64,000 nucleotides of DNA, from the NCBI GenBank assembly GCA_963728995.1, contig CAVSMD010000003.1, forward strand, positions 806,001-870,000, written 5' to 3'. The position numbers were made by a program, and so were the translations under genes. Origin of the DNA: FEN-1219 sp963728995. GTDB taxonomy: Bacteria > Pseudomonadota > Gammaproteobacteria > Steroidobacterales > Rariloculaceae. The number at the start of each line of letters is the position of its first letter. Positions within the stretch are counted from its first letter, which is position 1. The notes under the pieces are model-generated. The model worked only from the letters and a program-made list of their open reading frames with translations, did not search any database and was not told the origin of the DNA. Of the stretch, positions 37,866 to 45,136 are shown piece by piece.

Positions 37866-39293
37866 TCAGACGATGCCGGCCCGTTGCTCCAAGAACTGCA
37901 TGCCCTCGATCGCCGTGTTGTAGTCCATGCTTTCGCCGTGCCACTGGCAGCGGCTCGTCTTTGGCGTGATCGTGAGCCCCGCCTCGCGATTCAGCGCGTA
38001 GAGACGCAGCGTCTCCTCGAACCCCAGATATTCCTCGGCCTCCGGCCGCGCGATGTTTCCGCGGAAACATTGCGCGCCGTTCTCCTCCACGCGCCGGCCG
38101 TCGGGCCGCGTGAAGACGAACACCCCGTCGTCCGTGGCCACGACCGCGTACCCGCCCTCGTGCACGAGCCGATGGTGGAAGCGGCACAGCGTGATGAGAT
38201 TCGCGAGCTTCGTCTCGCCGCCGTCGGCCCAGTGCCGAACGTGGTGCCCTTGCGTGAAACGCGTGCGATCACAGCCGGGGTACCGGCAGCCGCCGTCACG
38301 AGAGCGCAGCGCGCGACTCAGCGCCGGCGGAATGCTGCGAGTCTTTCGGCCGATGTCGAGGGGCTCGCCAGCGGCGCCCTCCAGGAGACGTACGATCGTG
38401 GCGTCGCAGGCGAGCCGGCGGGCCGTATCGAGCGCGAGCGCCGGCCCGTCATCGAGCTCACAGCAGTGCGGCTCGTCGTCGGCCGGCCGCGCCAGGTCGG
38501 ACAGCACGGCCTCATCGACGTGCACGACGACCTGGTAGCGATCGGCGCTTGCGCCCGCGCCGGTGCTCTCTCCTTGCTGCGCGAGAAACGTCTCCGCGAC
38601 ATGCCGGAGCGCATCCGCGCGCCGCATCGGCACAGTGGGCGATTCGGCGGTAGCGGTTTCCGCGGGAACATACCCTTGCGCGTCGCCGGGCTCGGCCGGC
38701 TCGCGCAGCACCTCGACCGCGGCCTCGAGCGCCTTGCGCACGACGGCGCCGACCTCCGGCGGCAAGCGCGCGTTCAACACGAGCTCGCCGCTCGCGTCGA
38801 AGAAGTAACTGACGTGGCGGCGCGCGTGCAGCTGTTGCTCGAGCCTTCCGGCGTCTCGCCGCTGCGTCCAGTGGTACTTGCGCACGAGCTTCTCGACGTG
38901 CGCGGCCGTGCCGTAGCGCGCAACGTGCACGAGCACGCCTTCGTTGGCAGGCGTAGCCACCCGCGTCATGGCCCGCACCTTGGAATAGGAGACCTCGCCG
39001 CTCGCGAAAGCCGCGCTGATTTCCGGCAACTGCTCGAGCGCGCGAGCGACCCGCACCTTCTCGCGCGCCGCGACGGCGCCGATGCCGCATTGCCAGTTCA
39101 GCCACTGCGCGGTGTTCACGAGCCCATGACGCTCGTGCGCCCGCTCGCGGTCGAACTCGGCGACGAGCGCAAGGAAGCGATACGTGGCGGCATTCAGATG
39201 ACCCCAGAGCTCGGTGATCTTTGCTTCCAGCTCGTCGAAGGCGCGCCATTTGCGGAAGTTGGCCTCGGGGTCGAGAGGGGCGGCGCAGGCCAT
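37866..39293 (-). CDS. DUF222/13E12-repeat-type HNH endonuclease
   Basis: A 475-residue protein with an N-terminal DUF222 domain (ITELWGHLNAATYRFLALVAEFD through GWAVAREK-type helices) and a C-terminal HNH nuclease: CRYPGCDRTRFTQGHHVRHWADGGETKLANLITLCRFHHRLVH, shown here as motif landmarks C-x4-C, HH and HH. Such genes are often multicopy and behave like mobile or selfish elements, but no flanking repeats are obvious. An 18-base palindrome lies inside the gene at 38053-38070, and a 7-base inverted repeat lies upstream. It is convergent with the broken gene before it. Confidence 0.88.
   Translation of the reverse strand: MACAAPLDPEANFRKWRAFDELEAKITELWGHLNAATYRFLALVAEFDRERAHERHGLVNTAQWLNWQCGIGAVAAREKVRVARALEQLPEISAAFASGEVSYSKVRAMTRVATPANEGVLVHVARYGTAAHVEKLVRKYHWTQRRDAGRLEQQLHARRHVSYFFDASGELVLNARLPPEVGAVVRKALEAAVEVLREPAEPGDAQGYVPAETATAESPTVPMRRADALRHVAETFLAQQGESTGAGASADRYQVVVHVDEAVLSDLARPADDEPHCCELDDGPALALDTARRLACDATIVRLLEGAAGEPLDIGRKTRSIPPALSRALRSRDGGCRYPGCDRTRFTQGHHVRHWADGGETKLANLITLCRFHHRLVHEGGYAVVATDDGVFVFTRPDGRRVEENGAQCFRGNIARPEAEEYLGFEETLRLYALNREAGLTITPKTSRCQWHGESMDYNTAIEGMQFLEQRAGIV
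38053..38070. repeat. Perfect 18-base palindrome inside the HNH gene
   Basis: ATGTTTCCG followed at once by its reverse complement CGGAAACAT. It falls in the stretch coding the HNH protein's C-terminal third. Two shorter relatives (TTCCGCGGGAA) occur at 37468-37478 and 38658-38668. It could be a binding or cleavage site of the encoded nuclease, or chance in GC-rich sequence. Confidence 0.5.
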
Positions 39294-39332
39294 GGGAGCC
39301 TCCGTTTAGAGTGCTGGTTGTATGTACAGTAG

Positions 39333-39351
39333 TATGAGACGGAATCTCATA
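39333..39351. promoter_or_regulatory. Inverted repeat upstream of the HNH gene
   Basis: TATGAGA, five-base spacer, TCTCATA. It sits 40 bases ahead of the HNH start, inside an AT-rich patch that contrasts with its surroundings, so it is a good candidate operator for that gene. No promoter boxes with good spacing were identified with confidence. Confidence 0.4.
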
Positions 39352-39472
39352 TAAGTCAATCGGTTATCTAGGAGACCCGAAGAGCGATAGGGTCGCCTGG
39401 CGCGTCTACGAGGTTTATCCAGGCGAGGTCACGTTGAGGGAAATTGCCTGGACCACGCCCGCCGGGGAGCGC

Positions 39473-40642
39473 TCACACCTTCACCCACGCGCCGTTGCGC
39501 CGCGACGACGCCACGCAAGCCTCGACGAACGCGACGCCGCGAACGCCATCGTGCACCGTCGGGTACAGCACTTGCGGGTCGAGCGGCGCGCCGCTGTTCT
39601 TCGCAGCGATCGCCGCGGCCGCCTCGGAGTAAATGTTCGCGAACCCTTCGAGATAGCCTTCCGGATGACCGGAGGGTGTGCGCGACACTCGCGCCGCGGC
39701 GGTGCCCGCGCCGGCACCGCCCCGCGTCACTCGGCGCGCCGGCTCACCGAGCTTCGAGACCTCGAGATAGTTCGGATCTTCCTGTGCCCACGCGAGGCCG
39801 CCCTTCGTGCCGTACACGCGCAGCTTCAGCCCGTTCTCCTGGCCGACGGCGACCTGGCTGCACCAGAGCATGCCCTTGGCGCCGCCGCCATAACGCAGCA
39901 GCACGTGCGCGTTGTCGTCGAGCTGGCGGCCCTCGACGAACGTATGCACGTCGGCGGCGAGCGACTCGAGGGTAAGTCCCGTGACGAACTCGGCCAGGTT
40001 GAACGCGTGCGTCCCGATGTCGCCCGTGGCGCCGCCGGCGCCGGAGCGTTCCGGGTCGGTCCGCCACGCCGCCTGCTTCTGCCCGGAGAGCTCCAGCGGC
40101 TCCGCGAGCCAGTCCTGCGCGTACTCCACCTGCACGACGCGGATCGTGCCGAGCTCGCCTGCGCGCACGAGCTCGCGCGCGTGCCGCACCATGGGATAGC
40201 CGGTGTAGTTGTGCGTCAGCACGAACAGCGCGTCGCTCTTCTCGACGAGCTTCGCGAGCTTCTTCGCATCTGCGAGCGTCGCGGTCAGCGGCTTGTCGCA
40301 GATCACGTGGATGCCGCGCTTCAGGAACTCGCGCGCCACGGGAAAGTGCATGTGATTCGGCGTGACGATCGCCACGGCCTCGATGCCCTCCTTCAGGCGC
40401 GCCTCGCGAATCGCCATCTCCTTGAAATCCTCGTACGTGCGCTCGGGATCCAGGCCGAGCGCTGCCCCGGACCGAAACGAACGCTCGGGTGTCGACGACA
40501 GCGCGCCGGCCACGAGCTCGAACTTGTCGTCGAGCCGCGCGGCGATCCGATGCACGCCGCCGATGAACGCGTCGATACCGCCGCCCACCATGCCGAGCCG
40601 GATCCGCGGGGCGCGCTGCGCCGTCTTGCCTTCGATCGTCAT
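39473..40642 (-). CDS. Gfo/Idh/MocA-family oxidoreductase
   Basis: A 389-residue NAD(P)-dependent sugar or polyol dehydrogenase. The Rossmann motif is LGMVGGGIDAFIGGVHRIAARL, the DKP motif is HVICDKPLTATLADAKKL, and the catalytic Lys-Asp-His pattern is in GGATGDIGTHAFNLAEFV. It starts two bases after the stop of the TIM-barrel epimerase gene, and that gene starts 14 bases after xylA, so the three form an operon. Pairs of this oxidoreductase type with a TIM-barrel isomerase often act on 3-keto or inositol-type sugars. Substrate not determinable. Confidence 0.9.
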   Translation of the reverse strand: MTIEGKTAQRAPRIRLGMVGGGIDAFIGGVHRIAARLDDKFELVAGALSSTPERSFRSGAALGLDPERTYEDFKEMAIREARLKEGIEAVAIVTPNHMHFPVAREFLKRGIHVICDKPLTATLADAKKLAKLVEKSDALFVLTHNYTGYPMVRHARELVRAGELGTIRVVQVEYAQDWLAEPLELSGQKQAAWRTDPERSGAGGATGDIGTHAFNLAEFVTGLTLESLAADVHTFVEGRQLDDNAHVLLRYGGGAKGMLWCSQVAVGQENGLKLRVYGTKGGLAWAQEDPNYLEVSKLGEPARRVTRGGAGAGTAAARVSRTPSGHPEGYLEGFANIYSEAAAAIAAKNSGAPLDPQVLYPTVHDGVRGVAFVEACVASSRRNGAWVKV

Positions 40643-40644
40643 CG

Positions 40645-41697
40645 TCAGAGCCCGAGCATGCGCCGGTTCGCGGCCTCGTCGGTTCCCGCGCCCGCGAAGT
40701 CGTCGAACGCCTTGTGAGTGACGCGGATGATGTGGTCGCGCACGAACGCGGCACCTTCGCGCGCACCGTCCTCGGCGTTCTTCAGCGCGCACTCCCACTC
40801 GACGATGGCCCACCCTCGATAATCGTACGCGGTGAACTTCGAAAAAATCGACGTGAAGTCCACCTGCCCGTCGCCGGTCGAGCGGAACCGGCCGGCGCGA
40901 TTCACCCAGCTCTGGTAGCCGCCGTAAACGCCCTGGCGCCCCGTGGGATTGAACTCGGCGTCCTTCACGTGAAACATCCGGATTCGCTCGTGATAGATGT
41001 CGATGTGCTCCAGGTAATCGAGGCACTGCAGCACGTAGTGCGACGGATCGAACAGCATGCAGGCGCGCGCGTGCTTGCCCGTGCGCTCGTAGAACATCTC
41101 GTACGTGACGCCGTCGAACAGATCCTCGCCCGGATGGATCTCGAAGCAGCAATCCACTCCGCAATCCTCCGCGTGATCCAGGATCGGGCGCCAGCGGCGC
41201 GCGAGCTCGTCGAACGCCGTCTCGATCAAGCCCGGCGGGCGCTGCGGCCACGGATACAGATACGGCCAGGCCAGAGCGCCCGAGAACGTCGCCATGGCGT
41301 TCAGACCCAGGTTCTTCGACGCCGTCAGGCACTTCTTGACCTGATCCACGGCCCACTCGGTCCGCGCCTGCGGATTGCCGCGGACTTGAGGCGCCGCGAA
41401 GCCGTCGAACGCCTCGTCGTAGGCCGGGTGCACGGCCACGAGCTGGCCTTGCAGATGCGTCGAGAGCTCCGTGATCGCAACCCCGTTCTTGCGCGCAATG
41501 CCGGCAAGCTCGTCACAGTACGCTGGCGACGCCGCGGCTTTGTCGAGATCGATGAGGCGCGCGTCCCAGCTCGGCACCTGCACGCCAACGTAGCCGCACT
41601 CGGCCGCCCAGCGCGTGATCGTGTCCCACGAGTTGAACGGTGCGGCATCGCCGGCGAACTGCGCGAGGAAAATCCCGGGGCCCTTGATCGTTCTCAT
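40645..41697 (-). CDS. Sugar phosphate isomerase/epimerase-like TIM-barrel protein
   Basis: A 350-residue AP-endonuclease-2/xylose-isomerase-like barrel. Metal-ligand positions are suggested by CCFEIHPGEDLFDG (Glu), MLFDPSHYVLQ (Asp, His), FHVKDAEFNP (His, Asp) and GWAIVEWECAL (Glu). GAGGAGACGACCA precedes the ATG at 41697. It probably isomerises or epimerises a keto-sugar together with the adjacent Gfo/Idh enzyme. Confidence 0.9.
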   Translation of the reverse strand: MRTIKGPGIFLAQFAGDAAPFNSWDTITRWAAECGYVGVQVPSWDARLIDLDKAAASPAYCDELAGIARKNGVAITELSTHLQGQLVAVHPAYDEAFDGFAAPQVRGNPQARTEWAVDQVKKCLTASKNLGLNAMATFSGALAWPYLYPWPQRPPGLIETAFDELARRWRPILDHAEDCGVDCCFEIHPGEDLFDGVTYEMFYERTGKHARACMLFDPSHYVLQCLDYLEHIDIYHERIRMFHVKDAEFNPTGRQGVYGGYQSWVNRAGRFRSTGDGQVDFTSIFSKFTAYDYRGWAIVEWECALKNAEDGAREGAAFVRDHIIRVTHKAFDDFAGAGTDEAANRRMLGL

Positions 41698-41711
41698 TGG
41701 TCGTCTCCTCG

Positions 41712-43022
41712 TCAGACGTAGCGGTTGACGATGTTCTCGAGCAGCTCCTGCTTGCCGGAGCGCGGCGCAGGATTCGTCTGCGCCTTGCGCACGCGTGCTT
41801 CGATCTCCGCGAGCGAGTACGCGCCGGCGAAGAGCTGCCTCGCCTCGTCCGCATCCCATGCCGCGTAGCGCTCGCGCAGCGGCACCTCGAGCGCGCCGTC
41901 CTCGAGCATCCTGGCCGCCGCGAGCAGCGCGCGAGCACACGCGTCCATGCCGCCAATGTGCCCGATCAGAAGATCGACGGGGTCGATCGACTGGCGGCGC
42001 AGCTTCGCGTCGAAGTTCGTGCCGCCCGTGGTGAACCCGCCGCCGCGCAGGATCTGGTAGTACGCGAGTGCGGTGTCGAGCACGTTGTTCGGGAATTGAT
42101 CCGTGTCCCAGCCCGACTGGTAGTCGTTACGGTTCATGTCGATGGAGCCGAAGATGCCGAGCGCGTTCGCGAGCGCGATCTCGTGGTCGAACGAGTGCCC
42201 GGCGAGCACCGCATGGCCATGCTCGATGTTGACCTTCACCTCGCGCTCGAGCCCGTAGCGCTTCAGGAAGCCATACACCGATGCGACATCGAAATCGTAT
42301 TGATGCTTCGTCGGCTCCTGGGGCTTCGGCTCGACGAGAATCGTGCCTTTGAAGCCGATCTTGTGCTTGTGGTCGACGACGAGAGAGAGGAACCGGCCGA
42401 GCTGATCGAGCTCGCGCTTCATATCCGTGTTCAGCAGCGTCTCGTAACCCTCGCGGCCACCCCAGAGCACGTAGTTCTGCCCCTGCAGTCGATGGGTAGC
42501 GTCGAGGCAGGTCTTCACCGTCGCGGCCGCGAACGCGAACACGTCGGGGTCGGGATTCGTGGCGGCACCCGCCATGTACCGGCGGTGCGAGAACAGGTTC
42601 GCGGTGCCCCAGAGCAGCTGCACGCCGGTCTCCGCCTGCTTGCGCTCGAGGTACTCGACGGCCGCGTGCAGATTCTTCGTGTTCTCGGCGAACGTCTCGC
42701 CCTCGGGGCGCACGTCGGCGTCGTGGAAGCAGTAGTACGGCACGCCGAGCAGAGTGAAGAGCTCGAAGGCGACGTCGGCCTTGCGGTTCGCGTCGGCCAT
42801 CGTCGTGCCGAACCACGGCCGGTCGAAGGTCTGGCCGCCGAACGCATCGCCGCCGGTCCAGGCGAATGTGTGCCAGTAGCAGACCGCGAAGCGCAGGTGG
42901 TCCTCGAGGCGCCGATCGAGCACGACGCGGTCCGGATCGTAGTAGCGGAATGCGAGCGGGTTCGTGCTCTCGACGCCCTCGTATTCGATCTTGCCGATGT
43001 CGCCGAAGAAACCAGTCGTCAT
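41712..43022 (-). CDS. xylA: Xylose isomerase
   Basis: Converts D-xylose to D-xylulose. 436 residues, near the 440 of E. coli XylA. The catalytic His and Asp are H100 and D103 (CFHDADVRPEGE). Metal ligands are in LVEPKPQEPTKHQYDFD, KVNIEHGHAVLAGH, GIFGSIDMNRND and TGGTNFDAKLRR. Begins FFGDIGKIEYEGVESTNPLAFRYY-type sequence, as usual for the class II enzyme. First gene of a three-gene unit with the TIM-barrel and Gfo/Idh genes. The kinase for the next step, xylB, lies about 650 bases away beyond the VapBC remnant and is on the same strand. Confidence 0.97.
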   Translation of the reverse strand: MTTGFFGDIGKIEYEGVESTNPLAFRYYDPDRVVLDRRLEDHLRFAVCYWHTFAWTGGDAFGGQTFDRPWFGTTMADANRKADVAFELFTLLGVPYYCFHDADVRPEGETFAENTKNLHAAVEYLERKQAETGVQLLWGTANLFSHRRYMAGAATNPDPDVFAFAAATVKTCLDATHRLQGQNYVLWGGREGYETLLNTDMKRELDQLGRFLSLVVDHKHKIGFKGTILVEPKPQEPTKHQYDFDVASVYGFLKRYGLEREVKVNIEHGHAVLAGHSFDHEIALANALGIFGSIDMNRNDYQSGWDTDQFPNNVLDTALAYYQILRGGGFTTGGTNFDAKLRRQSIDPVDLLIGHIGGMDACARALLAAARMLEDGALEVPLRERYAAWDADEARQLFAGAYSLAEIEARVRKAQTNPAPRSGKQELLENIVNRYV

Positions 43023-43159
43023 TGGCTAGGTGCTCCGTTCCTTCTTCTTGTCGAGCGCGGTGAGGGCATTATAGGGCGTCCCGTTCTCGCGGCACGATCG
43101 CGGCAACGGGGGAGAAGGAAAGTTGCCGAATAGACGACTTTTCGCGATTGATCGAGCCG

Positions 43160-43188
43160 TTGACAGATATGCACACTCTATCCATATT
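43160..43188 (+). promoter_or_regulatory. Sigma-70-type promoter for vapB
   Basis: TTGACA at 43160-43165, a 17-base spacer, and CATATT at 43183-43188. With a normal discriminator, transcription would start at about 43195, one base from the vapB ATG, implying a leaderless mRNA. The region is AT-rich relative to its surroundings. Confidence 0.6.
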
Positions 43189-43196
43189 GATGCACA
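43169..43196 (+). promoter_or_regulatory. Direct repeat in the vapB promoter (candidate operator)
   Basis: ATGCACA occurs at 43169-43175 and again at 43190-43196, exactly 21 bases apart (two helical turns), flanking the -10 box. Antitoxins of this kind autoregulate through repeated sites in their promoter, so these are candidate VapB sites. The second copy abuts the start codon. Confidence 0.4.
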
Positions 43197-43396
43197 TGAG
43201 GACTACATTGATCATCGACGACGCTCTGCTCGAGCGCGCACAGAACCTGAGCGGAATTCGCGAGAAGACCGCCGTCGTGCACGCCGGGCTCAACGCGCTC
43301 ATCGCGCGGGAGAGCGCCCGACGTCTGGCCGCGCTCGGCGGCACGGATCGAGCGGCGAAGCTCGTTCCACGCAGACGCTCCCCGGCCGCGCGCTGA
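43196..43396 (+). CDS. VapB-type antitoxin
   Basis: A 66-residue protein starting MRTTLIIDDALLERAQNLSG, the typical ribbon-helix-helix opening of the VapB group whose second part reads TAVVHAGLNALIARESARRLAALGG. The C-terminal half is the toxin-binding tail. I prefer ATG 43196 over the in-frame 43148 start because of the family opening and the promoter position. The truncated vapC follows after three bases. Confidence 0.85.
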   Translation: MRTTLIIDDALLERAQNLSGIREKTAVVHAGLNALIARESARRLAALGGTDRAAKLVPRRRSPAAR

Positions 43397-43399
43397 ACG

Positions 43400-43623
43400 T
43401 TGCTGGTCGATACCTCCGTCTGGATCGACCACCTGCGCCAGCGGAACGCCCGACTCGCGGAGCTGCTCGAAGACGGCGCAGTTTGGACTCACCCGTTCGT
43501 GATCGGCGAGCTTGCGTGCGGCAATCTCGCGAGGCGCGCTGAAGTGCTCGACCTCATGGGCGCCCTGCCCTTTGTGCCGGTTGCCGATCATGAAGAGGTG
43601 CTTGCGTTCGTCGAGAGCCGGGG
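43400..43623 (+). pseudogene. VapC-type PIN-domain toxin, 3' half lost
   Basis: Starts at TTG 43400 with LVDTSVWIDHLRQRN, carrying the first catalytic Asp, followed by HPFVIGELACGNL with the conserved Glu and MGALPFVPVADHEEVLAFVES. A full VapC would continue for about 60 residues with two more acidic residues (a GxGxxDAHLL-like block), but nothing like this follows in any frame. The sequence runs instead into a short alien segment and the end of xylB. The RNase should be inactive, leaving an orphan antitoxin. The frame stays open but past this point reads antisense to xylB. Confidence 0.75.
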
Positions 43624-43665
43624 CGCCTGTCCACCGTCGCGCGGGCCGTCGGCGTGCATCCATAG
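43624..43665 (+). other. Short AraC-like helix-turn-helix fragment (possible gene remnant)
   Basis: In the frame shifted from vapC, 13 codons read RLSTVARAVGVHP before a stop, which is very like the first HTH of AraC-family regulators. It lies exactly between the vapC break and the xylB stop. It may be a scar of a lost regulator gene, or a chance match over a short stretch. Confidence 0.3.
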
Positions 43666-43672
43666 CGCAGCG

Positions 43673-45123
43673 TCAACCCGCTCCGCGGAGCGCGGGATAC
43701 AGCGCGCGGTAGCGGCCAAGCGCCGCGGCAAACGCGGCCGCATGCAGCGAGCTCGGCTCGACCGTGTACGCGACGCGCGGCGCCGTGCAGACGGCGACGG
43801 CGTCGGCACCCGTCGCCGCAATGAGCCCGAGCCGCGCCGCGCCGAACGCGGCGCCGAAGTCGCCGGCCACGGGCACGTCGACGGGCACGCCGAGCACGGT
43901 CGCGAGCACCTCGAGCCAGTAGCGCGAGCGCGTCCCGCCGCCGACGGCCGAGAGGCGCTTAAGCTCCGTGCCCGCGGCACGCAGCGCATCGCGGCTGTCG
44001 CACAGCGCGAATGCGACGCCCTCGACGACGGCTTGCGCAAGCGCTCGCCGATCCGATTCGTGACCCAAGCCCACGAACATGCCGCGGACGCGCGCATCGT
44101 TGTGCGGCGTTCGCTCGCCGCCAAGTACGGCAGGAACGTGACGGGGCCCGGCGGCGCGAGCCACTCGCCGAGCGCGGCGGTCAGCTCGGCCGGCGTGCTG
44201 CCCGTCAACGTCGCGAGCCAGCTCAGCGAATCGGTGGCCGACAAGATCACGCCCATCTGATGCCACGTGCCCGGCACCGCGTGACAGAAGGTGTGCACGG
44301 CGCTCGCCGCGTTCGGCGAGTACGCGCGGCTCGCCGCGAACAGCACCCCCGACGTGCCGAGCGACACGAACGCGTCGCCCTCGCGGACGACGCCGAGCCC
44401 GCAGGCCGAGGCCGCGTTATCGCCGGCGCCGCCCGCGACGACGAGCGTGTGGTCGATGCCCCAGCGCGCCGCGAGCTCGCGCCGCAGCGTACCGCTGATG
44501 GCAGTCCCCTCGACCAGCGTCGGCATCTGTCGCTCGTCGAGGTCGGTGGCGGCCAGCAGCTCGCTCGACCAGCGCCGCGCTCCGGTCTCGAGCCAGCTCG
44601 TGCCCGACGCGTCGGACATGTCCGACACGTGCTCGCCGGTCAGCCAGAACCGCAGAGTGTCCTTCGGTAGCAACACCCAGCGCGTGCGCTCGAACACGTG
44701 CGGCTCGTGATGCTTCAGCCACCGAACCTTCGGCGCCGTGAAGCCCGGAAAGACGATGTTGCCCGTGAGCGCGCGAAACCGCGGGTCGGCGTCGAGCGCG
44801 GCCGCTTCGCGGTGCGCGCGCGTGTCGTTCCACAGCAGACAGGGCCGCAGCGGCTCGTCGTGCGCGTCGAGCAGCGTAGCGCCATGCATCTGTCCCGAGA
44901 GTCCGATGCCGCGCACGGCGGCGAGCGCACCGCCGTGCGCCGCGCGCAGCGCGTCGAGCGCCTGCTCGGTGGCCGCGATCCAGTCGCGCGGGTTCTGCTC
45001 GGACCAGCCCGGTTGCGGCCGCGCGACCGTCAGCGGCGCGGCGCCGGAGCCGACGATGGCCTGATCGTCGTCGATCAGCGTGGCCTTGACGCCGGACGTG
45101 CCGAGGTCGATGCCGAGGTACAT
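43673..45123 (-). CDS. xylB: Xylulokinase, one frameshift
   Basis: Phosphorylates D-xylulose to xylulose 5-phosphate. FGGY-family kinase of about 483 residues. It opens MYLGIDLGTSGVKATLIDDD (ATP-site loop), continues GIGLSGQMHGATLLDA, LLWNDTRAHREA and GGAGDNAASACGLGV, and ends HAAAFAAALGRYRALYPAL. The frame breaks at 44121-44122; adding one base to that CC gives FLPYLGGERTPHND as expected, so this is probably a sequencing error. It ends next to the vapC remnant and starts 14 bases downstream of the PQQ dehydrogenase stop. Confidence 0.95.
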
Positions 45124-45136
45124 GAGCCTTCGCGGC

